Virus record (IMG/VR): IMGVR_UViG_3300020444_000006
Location: 1 to 44,254 of that record
DNA from: a virus
DNA length: 44,254 bases
Strand: one strand, 5' to 3'
The number at the start of each line of letters is the position of its first letter. Positions within the stretch are counted from its first letter, which is position 1. The position numbers and the translations under genes were made by a program. A model generated the notes under the pieces. That model ran no database searches. It worked only from the letters and a program-made list of their open reading frames with translations, and was not told where the DNA came from. This document shows, piece by piece, positions 38,358-44,254 of this stretch.

Positions 38358-38722
38358 TGAACGCCGCCGACCTTAAAGCCGGCGATAAGTATGAAATGAC
38401 TTTTCCGTTTCACGCTAATCGGTTTATGGGAACTCTCTATTGGACTGGCGGTTGCGAAGTTCATGTAGAGCGGCATAGCGAGTGGGAATCAGAGCGCTTC
38501 TTTACGGCACATGGTGAAGGAAAAGTGATTTATGAAATTCTCTCTATCGCTGAAATGCCAGGTCGTTACATGGATCGCGTGATTTTCAAGAGAAGCACCA
38601 TTGACCCTGAAGGAGACACGGCTAACCCAGGTGAAATAAAAATGCTAACGGTGCGCAAGTTTATAAAAGACATAACTTCGCGCACACCGTTCCCAGTTGA
38701 TTATGAGTTAGAGGCGGCTTAG
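38357..38722 (+). CDS. hypothetical protein
   Basis: 121 residues from ATG 38357 (a GTG at 38354 is an alternative). Soluble, beta-rich with several aromatic residues and no motif I know. It follows the exonuclease directly and overlaps its stop in the longer reading. It may be an accessory of the recombination genes. Confidence 0.6.
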   Translation: MNAADLKAGDKYEMTFPFHANRFMGTLYWTGGCEVHVERHSEWESERFFTAHGEGKVIYEILSIAEMPGRYMDRVIFKRSTIDPEGDTANPGEIKMLTVRKFIKDITSRTPFPVDYELEAA

Positions 38723-38763
38723 GCCACCTCTGTAACTTTTCTTACTAAAAGGTAAAGAATTTT

Positions 38764-39918
38764 ATGATTTTCAAAAACGCAAAAATTTACAAGATTACAC
38801 AGCCTTTGGCATTTAGCAGCGAAGCATTTGAGAAGTTATTAGGTGAGCATGAGTTTCGCCATTGCGGTGCACACGACTTGGCAACTATGGGTTTCGCTCG
38901 CTGTATTGGTGGTTTGTTCGCGCATGTCGCACAAGGCATGTTCACTATCCGCATTCAGAAAGAAGAAAAGCTTTTACCAGACAGCGTAGTCAATCAAGAG
39001 CTTGAAGAAGTAGTTGAGCGCATCGAAATGGAAACAGGTGCGCCGGTTGGTAAAAAAGCAAAGGCTGATATAAAGCAAGAGATTATCACCAAATTGCTGC
39101 CACAAGCTTTCAGCAACCGCAAAAGCACTTACGGCACAATCATTCCTGAAAGCAATCTGGTAATTGTTCACGCTAGCTCAGACTCACAAGCTGAAGCTTG
39201 GCTTGCTATGGTTCGCAAAGCTATTGGTTCACTTCCCGTTGTTCCATTTACTCGCCGCAGCATTAAATCTGAACTGACTCACTGGGTTACCGACACCACG
39301 CCTGACACCATCAACCTGTTAGAAGAAGCAGAGTTAAAAGCTACGGATGATACGGGCGGTCTAGTGCGCGTGAAAAACCAAGCGCTTGACACTGATGAAG
39401 TAATAAACCATTTGGACGCTGGCAAGCTGGTTCAGAAAGTAGCGTTTGAGTATGACGAGGCTTTCAGCGCCATTCTTTGTGAAGACGGTTCAATTAAGCG
39501 CATCAAGTTAGCCGATCGCGTTCTAGAAGAAAATGACGACATTCCTAGCGACCAAGCAGAAGCGCGTTTCGATGCTGATGTTTATCTGTATGTAAGCACC
39601 CTGCTCGGCTTTATTAAGTTGATTGATGCTGCATTTCAGTTAACCGAAGAAAGTAGTAGCCAGCCTGACTCTGATGAAGTTGAAGAGGACCAACCAAACC
39701 CTTTCGTAAACAGTGAAGGTAAAGACGTTTTCTACGATGAAGCGGTTAAGTTCGTGCGCGAGACAAGACGCGCATCAGTTTCAGCAGTGCAACGCAAATT
39801 TAAAATTGGCTTCAACCGTGGCGCTCGTTTAATTGAGCAGATGGAAGCTGAAGGCATTGTAAGTAAGCCAGGTCATAACGGTGTACGTGAAGTGCTTGTT
39901 CCACCTAAAGCCGCTTAA
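38764..39918 (+). CDS. rdgC: RdgC fused to an FtsK gamma domain
   Basis: 384 residues. Residues 1-295 align over the whole length of bacterial RdgC, a ring-forming DNA-binding protein that limits RecA (segments [37 protein letters not shown]). An acidic linker (296-320) leads to residues 321-384, which closely match the FtsK gamma winged helix, with [20 protein letters not shown] and [15 protein letters not shown]. Host RdgC ends near 300, so the DNA-translocase domain is an added fusion. The frame is continuous, with no sign of a sequencing join. Confidence 0.92.
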   Translation: MIFKNAKIYKITQPLAFSSEAFEKLLGEHEFRHCGAHDLATMGFARCIGGLFAHVAQGMFTIRIQKEEKLLPDSVVNQELEEVVERIEMETGAPVGKKAKADIKQEIITKLLPQAFSNRKSTYGTIIPESNLVIVHASSDSQAEAWLAMVRKAIGSLPVVPFTRRSIKSELTHWVTDTTPDTINLLEEAELKATDDTGGLVRVKNQALDTDEVINHLDAGKLVQKVAFEYDEAFSAILCEDGSIKRIKLADRVLEENDDIPSDQAEARFDADVYLYVSTLLGFIKLIDAAFQLTEESSSQPDSDEVEEDQPNPFVNSEGKDVFYDEAVKFVRETRRASVSAVQRKFKIGFNRGARLIEQMEAEGIVSKPGHNGVREVLVPPKAA

Positions 39919-39928
39919 TCACTTTAAG

Positions 39929-39944
39929 AGCCCCTTCGGGGGCT
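39929..39944 (+). other. GC-rich hairpin after rdgC
   Basis: AGCCCC, loop TTCG, GGGGCT. Stable UUCG-loop hairpin without a T-run, 11 bases after the rdgC stop and before the next gene's ribosome binding site. Probably protects the mRNA 3' end or reduces read-through. Confidence 0.45.
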
Positions 39945-39956
39945 AAAGGAAAACCC

Positions 39957-40145
39957 ATGACCACAATCATAATAAACAACAAGCCGATACGCATTCATGC
40001 AACGGTGGTAGCACGTGTTCAGAATCTACTAGAAGCGGGTGAAAGTATTGAAACGGTGCGCCAGAAAACAGGGCTTTCAAAAGGCCGTGCATCGGCATTA
40101 ATCGACACTATTCAAGGTCAATCACAAATGGGGAGAGTGGCGTGA
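39957..40145 (+). CDS. small HTH-like protein
   Basis: 62 residues; the second half (about 30-55: ESIETVRQKTGLSKGRASALID) has a helix-turn-helix pattern as in resolvase or homeodomain-like proteins. AAAGGA upstream. Overlaps the next gene by 4 bases. Possibly a DNA-binding regulator or recombination directionality factor. Confidence 0.55.
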   Translation: MTTIIINNKPIRIHATVVARVQNLLEAGESIETVRQKTGLSKGRASALIDTIQGQSQMGRVA

Positions 40146-40531
40146 GTAAAAGTTTAAAACAGATGGCATACGATACGATAGAGGCTCATCAAGAAACCAT
40201 AGCTGATCTACGCACACAACTAGCAAAGGCTAATGAGCGTGTTGCGGAGTTAGAGAAAGAGCGCTCTAACCTGTCAGCAAAGTATAAGAAGAATGTTTCT
40301 GTTATAGGAGCTTTTGTATCTGAATTAACAGGCAAAGTAATTATCTTGCCCAAAATGCGAACAAAAGAAGAAATAGAAAAATCGTTCAACAAATTCGCCA
40401 TAGAGAAGAAGATTGAAGCGCTAGACGAAGTTGAGTCTGTTTATATGCAAGCCGCAGAAACATCAGAACCTATATCGTTTAGAGAGGCTTTCGATGCAGT
40501 AGAAGAACAACTACGCAAGGAGCAAGAGTGA
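40142..40531 (+). CDS. coiled-coil hypothetical protein
   Basis: 129 residues; residues 10-50 form a clear coiled coil (heptads with LRTQLAKANERVAELEKERS). The rest is helical. No family. Ends with LRKEQE, encoded by the 18-bp repeat that also carries the next gene's ribosome binding site. Confidence 0.6.
   Translation: MSKSLKQMAYDTIEAHQETIADLRTQLAKANERVAELEKERSNLSAKYKKNVSVIGAFVSELTGKVIILPKMRTKEEIEKSFNKFAIEKKIEALDEVESVYMQAAETSEPISFREAFDAVEEQLRKEQE
40511..40528 (+). repeat. 18-bp repeat carrying a ribosome binding site, copy 1
   Basis: CTACGCAAGGAGCAAGAG also occurs at 40864-40881. Each copy lies at the end of a gene, codes for LRKEQE and supplies AAGGAG to the next start codon. Confidence 0.7.
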
Positions 40532-40890
40532 TGAACCCAAGAATAGAAAAAAAAGTCAGTAAGCGTCTTTTAGAAGTAGCCCCAAGTCAGTTTTACGGTG
40601 TTTGGCAGAATAATGAGTGCCCAACGGATTATGCGGAATCACAAGGGAGCAACATTACTGGCTGTTTTATGGTTGGAGGTGGATTAAGCTATTGGGGTGA
40701 GGGCGAAGATGCTCACAGCCTTTATGACTGGTTTATGCAGTCGTGGATGTTTTGCAATCGCTTCGCTTTAGACTGGGATGGTGAGAATTGGCCAGACACT
40801 GGTAAATTCAAACCAACGGCAAAAAATATAATTGCCTTGGCGCGTGAAGAGCACGAGTTGAGTCTACGCAAGGAGCAAGAGCATGTTTAG
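40531..40890 (+). CDS. hypothetical aromatic-rich protein
   Basis: 119 residues from ATG 40531 (GTG at 40528 also possible; AAGGAG is best placed for the ATG). Many W, F, Y and G residues in the middle, a helical C-terminus. No known family. Overlaps the following gene by 8 bases. Confidence 0.6.
   Translation: MNPRIEKKVSKRLLEVAPSQFYGVWQNNECPTDYAESQGSNITGCFMVGGGLSYWGEGEDAHSLYDWFMQSWMFCNRFALDWDGENWPDTGKFKPTAKNIIALAREEHELSLRKEQEHV
40864..40881 (+). repeat. 18-bp repeat carrying a ribosome binding site, copy 2
   Basis: Identical to 40511-40528; supplies AAGGAG to the gene starting at 40883. Confidence 0.7.
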
Positions 40891-41164
40891 CAAAATGGTC
40901 GATAGCTTAGTAAATAAGTTAAAAAACGCCAGTTATAAATCATCGAGTTCTTATGTCGGCGATTTAACCGTTCTGAGCGGCTTCAATAAGGAAGAGTTAG
41001 CAGCCGCGAGACAAGCAATATCAGAGTGGCTTCAAGACAACCACAACGACCTTGCAGTTGAGAACGAAAAGCTAAAACAAAAGCTTTTTATCTGTAATGA
41101 AATCATCAGCAAATCGAATTTTGCACCGATGATTGTGCCGCCAGTGAGGGAAGAAAGTGAGTAA
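40883..41164 (+). CDS. helical hypothetical protein
   Basis: 93 residues, basic N-terminus, a middle helix with EELAAARQAISEWLQ and a coiled C-terminus ending in REESE. No domain recognised. Overlaps the next gene by 8 bases. Confidence 0.6.
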   Translation: MFSKMVDSLVNKLKNASYKSSSSYVGDLTVLSGFNKEELAAARQAISEWLQDNHNDLAVENEKLKQKLFICNEIISKSNFAPMIVPPVREESE

Positions 41165-41657
41165 GCGCAAAGCAAACACCCCAATCAAGCGCAAGCAAAT
41201 GATTGCTAGAACTGCGCTTAAAAACCTTTGCATTGCCATGGTATTAGGTGAAGCAAAGTATTGCTCGGTAATGAATTACAAATCGTGTAATGAAGTTAAG
41301 GTTTCTCAACAAGTCGCTGAACTTATCGCTGGCCTTCCGTGGAAATGGTATTTCGAGTGCTCAGTAGTATGCCGTGACCAACAAGGCAAAGAGTACATCG
41401 TTAGCGAAACGGTTCATTGTGAGTCAGCTTATCGCCAGTCTGACCCAAGACTTAACGAATTTCTAAACACGCACCACAAAGCGTTTTTAGCAAAGCAAAA
41501 TCACTTACACGTTATCACCCTAGCATGGGTAGCCGTTCCTGCTATCGGTGACAAAGTAGATTTAGAAATTGAAACACTAGATAAGATTTACACCAAGCTA
41601 GGTGCATTTGAATACTTGTCTACGTGGGAAAATAACCAGTTGGAGGATGCGGCGTGA
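41157..41657 (+). CDS. hypothetical protein
   Basis: 166 residues, soluble; very basic first 25 residues, then mixed alpha/beta with several Cys and W. No recognised family. GTG start at 41157. Overlaps the next gene by 4 bases. Confidence 0.55.
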   Translation: MSKRKANTPIKRKQMIARTALKNLCIAMVLGEAKYCSVMNYKSCNEVKVSQQVAELIAGLPWKWYFECSVVCRDQQGKEYIVSETVHCESAYRQSDPRLNEFLNTHHKAFLAKQNHLHVITLAWVAVPAIGDKVDLEIETLDKIYTKLGAFEYLSTWENNQLEDAA

Positions 41658-42154
41658 TTGATTGGGAATTAGCGCCAGAGGGTGCAGTTGAGCTAAAAAT
41701 GCTAACCGATGGCGGGTGTGCAAGATGGTTCAACAAAGACGGTAATTACTTCAGTGGTAGCGCTTGGTTAAATCCAATGCTCGAATACAAAACCATTGCC
41801 ACACGCACACAACAAAAAACCGTTGCTGATGCTTATGATTGGGCAAATGGTGAGTGGGAAGAGGGCGAGAAGTGGACGCATGTTGTAGATGACGATGAAG
41901 GTCAATTAACAAAATGCAGAAAACACTTAAAGCTATGCAATGGTAGCGATTGGGTTTACGTGTGTGAAAAGGGTGAATATTTCGTGCCGAGCAAAATGGG
42001 TTATTGTGGCGTAAAACCCATCAAGCCAAAGCTAACCAAGGCGCAAGCGTGGGATAAGCTAAAAGGCTTGCCAGATAATGAGTGGGACGTTCACAGCCAT
42101 ATCATGAGCATCGAAGAAAAATACGACATAGTAGAGGTGCCAGCCAATGACTAA
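41654..42154 (+). CDS. hypothetical protein, W-rich
   Basis: 166 residues with ten or more W residues and many K/E; no known motif. Segment LNGSDWVYVCEKGEYFV-like pattern suggests a beta fold. Translationally coupled to both neighbours. May be an early host-takeover protein; no evidence. Confidence 0.55.
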   Translation: MIDWELAPEGAVELKMLTDGGCARWFNKDGNYFSGSAWLNPMLEYKTIATRTQQKTVADAYDWANGEWEEGEKWTHVVDDDEGQLTKCRKHLKLCNGSDWVYVCEKGEYFVPSKMGYCGVKPIKPKLTKAQAWDKLKGLPDNEWDVHSHIMSIEEKYDIVEVPAND

Positions 42155-42383
42155 CCAACAAATACTAGCGAATGGGCCTGAGGGCTGGACTCATGTTGCA
42201 ATTGTTGAAGAACACGCTCACTACTGCAAGCTTTCAGATGGAATTATGCGCGATAAGTTTGTTGGCGTAAAAGATATGTGGACTCAGTTTCAGGGGTTTG
42301 AAGACGTATCACAGTTTCGCTCTCGCGAAGACATTGAGCGCATCGTTTATCTTGAAAGTGTATTGAAGGGGGAAGCGGCGTGA
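42147..42383 (+). CDS. hypothetical protein
   Basis: 78 residues, with short beta-like segments and H residues. No family. Overlaps the previous gene by 8 and the next by 4 bases. Confidence 0.55.
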   Translation: MTNQQILANGPEGWTHVAIVEEHAHYCKLSDGIMRDKFVGVKDMWTQFQGFEDVSQFRSREDIERIVYLESVLKGEAA

Positions 42384-42589
42384 ACGACTTTCTTTCAGAT
42401 CAAGAAATTGAAGAACTTACCGGCGCTAAACAAGTGAGTAAGCAAAAAGAGATTTTGACAAAGAATCGAATATACTTTGTTGAGCGCACAGATGGAAAAA
42501 TTAAAGTGTGCTGGCACCACGTTCACAACCCTATGGTTGAGATGCAATCAGAAACAGACTCACTAATTAACTGGAAAGCAGCGTCATGA
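42380..42589 (+). CDS. DUF4224 protein, possible excisionase
   Basis: 69 residues. FLSDQEIEELTGAKQVSKQ at the start matches the DUF4224 pattern; such proteins often sit directly upstream of integrases and may act as excision factors (Xis-like). It overlaps the integrase start by 4 bases. Confidence 0.75.
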   Translation: MNDFLSDQEIEELTGAKQVSKQKEILTKNRIYFVERTDGKIKVCWHHVHNPMVEMQSETDSLINWKAAS

Positions 42590-43590
42590 CAAAAAGGAAA
42601 AGCCGCAAGGATGCATGGATGCCGTCGCGTGTTTACAGAGGTAAGTCAGCTTATGAGTATCACCCTAAAGGGGGTGGTGCTATTAGGCTTTGCAAACTTG
42701 ATGCAAAGAACTGGGAAGTATTAAAAGCCCACGAAGATGCAGTCCAAGCGCTTGAAGCCAAAGAGAACCTTTCGGGTTTAGTGAGCGACTTTTTTGAAAG
42801 CGCTGATTTCTCTGATTTATCGAAAACTACGCAAGCTGATTACCGCAAGTATAGCCGTAAGGTTTTATCGGTATTTGGTAAAGTTCACCCCGACAACCTA
42901 GAACCTCGCCACGTTCGCGCATACATGGATAAGCGTGGAGCGAAGTCTAAGACACAAGCCAACCGTGAAAAGGCTTTTCTTTCTCGCTGCTACCGCTGGG
43001 CTTACGAACGCGGCCTAGTGAAACAGAACCCCTGCAAAGGCGTTAAACAGTTTAAAGAAACGGCTAGAGACAGATACGTTGAAGACTGGGAATACAAAGC
43101 AGTATTTGAAAACGCCCCACCCCATGTGCAAGCAGCAATGGAAATTAGTTATTTGTGCGCTGCACGTAAAGGTGATGTTCTCTCAATGACGTGGGATCAG
43201 ATACGTGATGATGGCATTTTCATTCAGCAAGGCAAAACGAATGTAAAGCAAATTAAGGAATGGACCCCTCGCCTTAGAAAAGCTATTGAGTTAGCAAAAT
43301 CGCTGAGAACGGGAAATATAATTAGTCGCTGGGTTATATGCCAGGCTAATGGAAAGTGCTACACAGGCCGAGGTTTCGATCAAGGCTGGATGGATGCGCG
43401 TGAAGCAGCTAGAGCAAAAACTAACATGGCTTTAGATTTCACGTTCCATGATTTGAAAGCGAAGTCTATCAGTGATTATGAAGGAAGCACGAAAGAAAAA
43501 CAGATCTTCTCTGGCCATAAAACTGAGCGCCAAGTTAATACTTACGATAGAAAAGTGAAAGTTGTACCTACTATAGGTTCTAAGAGATGA
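42586..43590 (+). CDS. int: tyrosine integrase
   Basis: 334 residues. N-terminal arm-binding part (about 1-60), core-binding part (about 70-150), catalytic part with R (AARKGD, about 193), K in GKTNVK, a HDLK segment (about 288-291; most integrases have HxxR here), H of GHKT and Y of YDRK (near 324). The gene lies about 590 bases from the right attachment site in the tRNA. It recombines attP with the tRNA-Leu end. The Lys in place of the second catalytic Arg is likely a family feature. Confidence 0.93.
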   Translation: MTKRKSRKDAWMPSRVYRGKSAYEYHPKGGGAIRLCKLDAKNWEVLKAHEDAVQALEAKENLSGLVSDFFESADFSDLSKTTQADYRKYSRKVLSVFGKVHPDNLEPRHVRAYMDKRGAKSKTQANREKAFLSRCYRWAYERGLVKQNPCKGVKQFKETARDRYVEDWEYKAVFENAPPHVQAAMEISYLCAARKGDVLSMTWDQIRDDGIFIQQGKTNVKQIKEWTPRLRKAIELAKSLRTGNIISRWVICQANGKCYTGRGFDQGWMDAREAARAKTNMALDFTFHDLKAKSISDYEGSTKEKQIFSGHKTERQVNTYDRKVKVVPTIGSKR

Positions 43591-44075
43591 GAAAAGTATC
43601 TGGTAAGAGTTTAGAAAACCAAGAAAAATGGATTGGCAATGAATACGGGAGTTTAACCGTCACGAGATATGTGGGGCATAATAAAAACAAGCATGCGGTA
43701 TTCGAGTTTAAGTGCGAGTGCGGTTCTTTCATTGAATATCCAATAATTGATGTGAGATCTGGGTCGCCTTCTTGTTGTGGATGCAATAGAAATAGATATA
43801 AGTGCAAAAACAGAAATTTGTATTTGGTTTGGTATCAAATGATTAAGCGCTGCAGTGATAAATCATCAAAAGACTTCAAGTATTACGGTGCTAGAGGTAT
43901 TTCGGTCTGCAAAGCATGGCTTGATTTCGATGTTTTTGCGAACTGGGCAATAAGTAAAGGTTATAAGAAAGGGTTAACTATAGAGCGTAACAATGTAGAC
44001 GGTGATTATTGCCCACAAAATTGCAGTTGGGAGACCTGGGAAACTCAGGCTAAAAACAAAAGAAATAGATCTTGA
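43587..44075 (+). CDS. HNH/AP2-like DNA-binding protein next to attR
   Basis: 162 residues. N-terminal zinc-type part with Cys pairs (C-x-C near 50, CCGC around 69-72), then YYGARGISVC and the end motif DGDYCPQNCSWETWETQAKNK, which is the typical C-terminal pattern of phage HNH/AP2-like proteins. It overlaps the integrase stop by 4 bases. Could be a free-standing nuclease, a regulator, or a moron gained near the attachment site. The catalytic histidines of a full HNH are not clear. Confidence 0.7.
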   Translation: MRKVSGKSLENQEKWIGNEYGSLTVTRYVGHNKNKHAVFEFKCECGSFIEYPIIDVRSGSPSCCGCNRNRYKCKNRNLYLVWYQMIKRCSDKSSKDFKYYGARGISVCKAWLDFDVFANWAISKGYKKGLTIERNNVDGDYCPQNCSWETWETQAKNKRNRS

Positions 44076-44099
44076 ATTAGGAAAACGCGTTATGAAATC

Positions 44100-44164
44100 G
44101 TTAGGAACGTCTAGTCGCAAAGAATTAAATGGCTAACCTTTAAGGTTTTAAAGTGTTGATTTTA
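44100..44164. promoter_or_regulatory. possible integrase arm sites near attR
   Basis: GTTAGGAAC (44100-44108) equals the reverse of 231-239. TTTAAAGTGTTGATTTTA (44147-44164) resembles 251-267 near the left site. A near-palindrome AACCTTTAAGGTT lies at 44135-44147. Shared short motifs at both ends fit integrase or Xis binding sites. Confidence 0.4.
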
Positions 44165-44177
44165 AAGGTTTTTTAAT

Positions 44178-44235
44178 TGGTGCCCGGGGCCGGACTTGAA
44201 CCGGCACGCTGTTACCAGCGAGGGATTTTAAATCC
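44178..44235 (-). repeat. attR: right attachment site, inside tRNA-Leu
   Basis: 58 bases identical to 133-190. Identity starts in the anticodon arm and goes to the tRNA 3' end. Together with the left copy it bounds the prophage. Confidence 0.95.
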
Positions 44236-44254
44236 CTTGTGTCTACCAATTTCA
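44178..44254 (-). tRNA. tRNA-Leu(UAA), 5' end outside the window
   Basis: The minus strand shows an anticodon arm AGGGA-TTTAAAA-TCCCT with anticodon TAA at 44228-44230, a long variable arm (CTCGCTGGTAACAGCG), a T-arm with GGTTCAAGTCC, and the acceptor 3' part CCCGGGC-A-CCA. About ten 5' bases lie beyond 44254. The prophage copy of the 3' part keeps the tRNA intact, so the host keeps a working gene. Confidence 0.93.

Noticed and set aside
1-44254. CRISPR array, transposase or insertion sequence
   Set aside because: No regularly spaced direct repeats with unique spacers and no transposase-like protein were seen; the only short regular repeats are the O iterons.

Overview
The window is one complete prophage of about 44.0 kb plus a few host bases at each end. 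A 58-bp direct repeat (133-190 and 44178-44235) is the 3' part of a tRNA-Leu(UAA) gene, so the element sits in that tRNA. The tRNA is kept on the right, with its 5' end just outside the window, and a displaced 3' fragment marks the left end. The unit length (start of one repeat to start of the next) is 44,045 bp. Host identity is inference: NinB, NinG, O/P, Q and RdgC point to a gammaproteobacterium, and the moderate AT richness and overall gene style fit a marine Alteromonas-like host.

Layout. The left two thirds is read leftward (minus strand). From right to left it holds a Cro-like operon (31335-30894), a Gp49-like gene, a roughly 350-bp noncoding stretch rich in dyads (30088-30435), and replication genes O (with six iterons inside the gene) and a P-like gene. 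These are followed by three DNA methyltransferases, small regulators, NinB, NinG and a Q-like antiterminator (23903-23562). After a lambda-like late control region (extended -10 promoter, then a terminator at 23422-23452) come the endolysin, two holin candidates, a lipoprotein with its own promoter and terminator, an HNH nuclease, terminase small and large subunits, portal, protease, HK97-type capsid, head-tail connectors, tail tube, tail chaperone with a -1 frameshift, tape measure, tail tip and fibre genes. This is a long non-contractile-tail (siphovirus-like) morphogenesis set.

The immunity region (31.1-34.0 kb) has three HTH regulators. Between them lie minus-strand membrane-protein genes that look like a lysogenic-conversion module. 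A repeated 15-bp operator-like motif (GTGGA-N5-TCCAC type) overlaps the -10 boxes of two divergent promoters and recurs beside the repressor and the conversion module.

The right third is read rightward from a strong promoter at 33966-33993. It holds small early genes including a LuxR-type HTH protein and two tiny membrane proteins, then a recombination cassette: RecT/Bet, a YqaJ exonuclease with a long coiled-coil extension, and RdgC fused to an FtsK gamma domain. A block of unknown genes, a DUF4224 protein, a tyrosine integrase and an HNH/AP2-like gene follow next to attR.

The most notable points are the RdgC-FtsK gamma fusion, the structured noncoding stretch upstream of O, the operator network, the membrane-protein module inside the immunity region, the clearly readable -1 frameshift in the tail chaperone, and the iteron origin inside O. 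No repressor candidate carries an S24 self-cleavage domain, so induction may not follow the lambda CI route.
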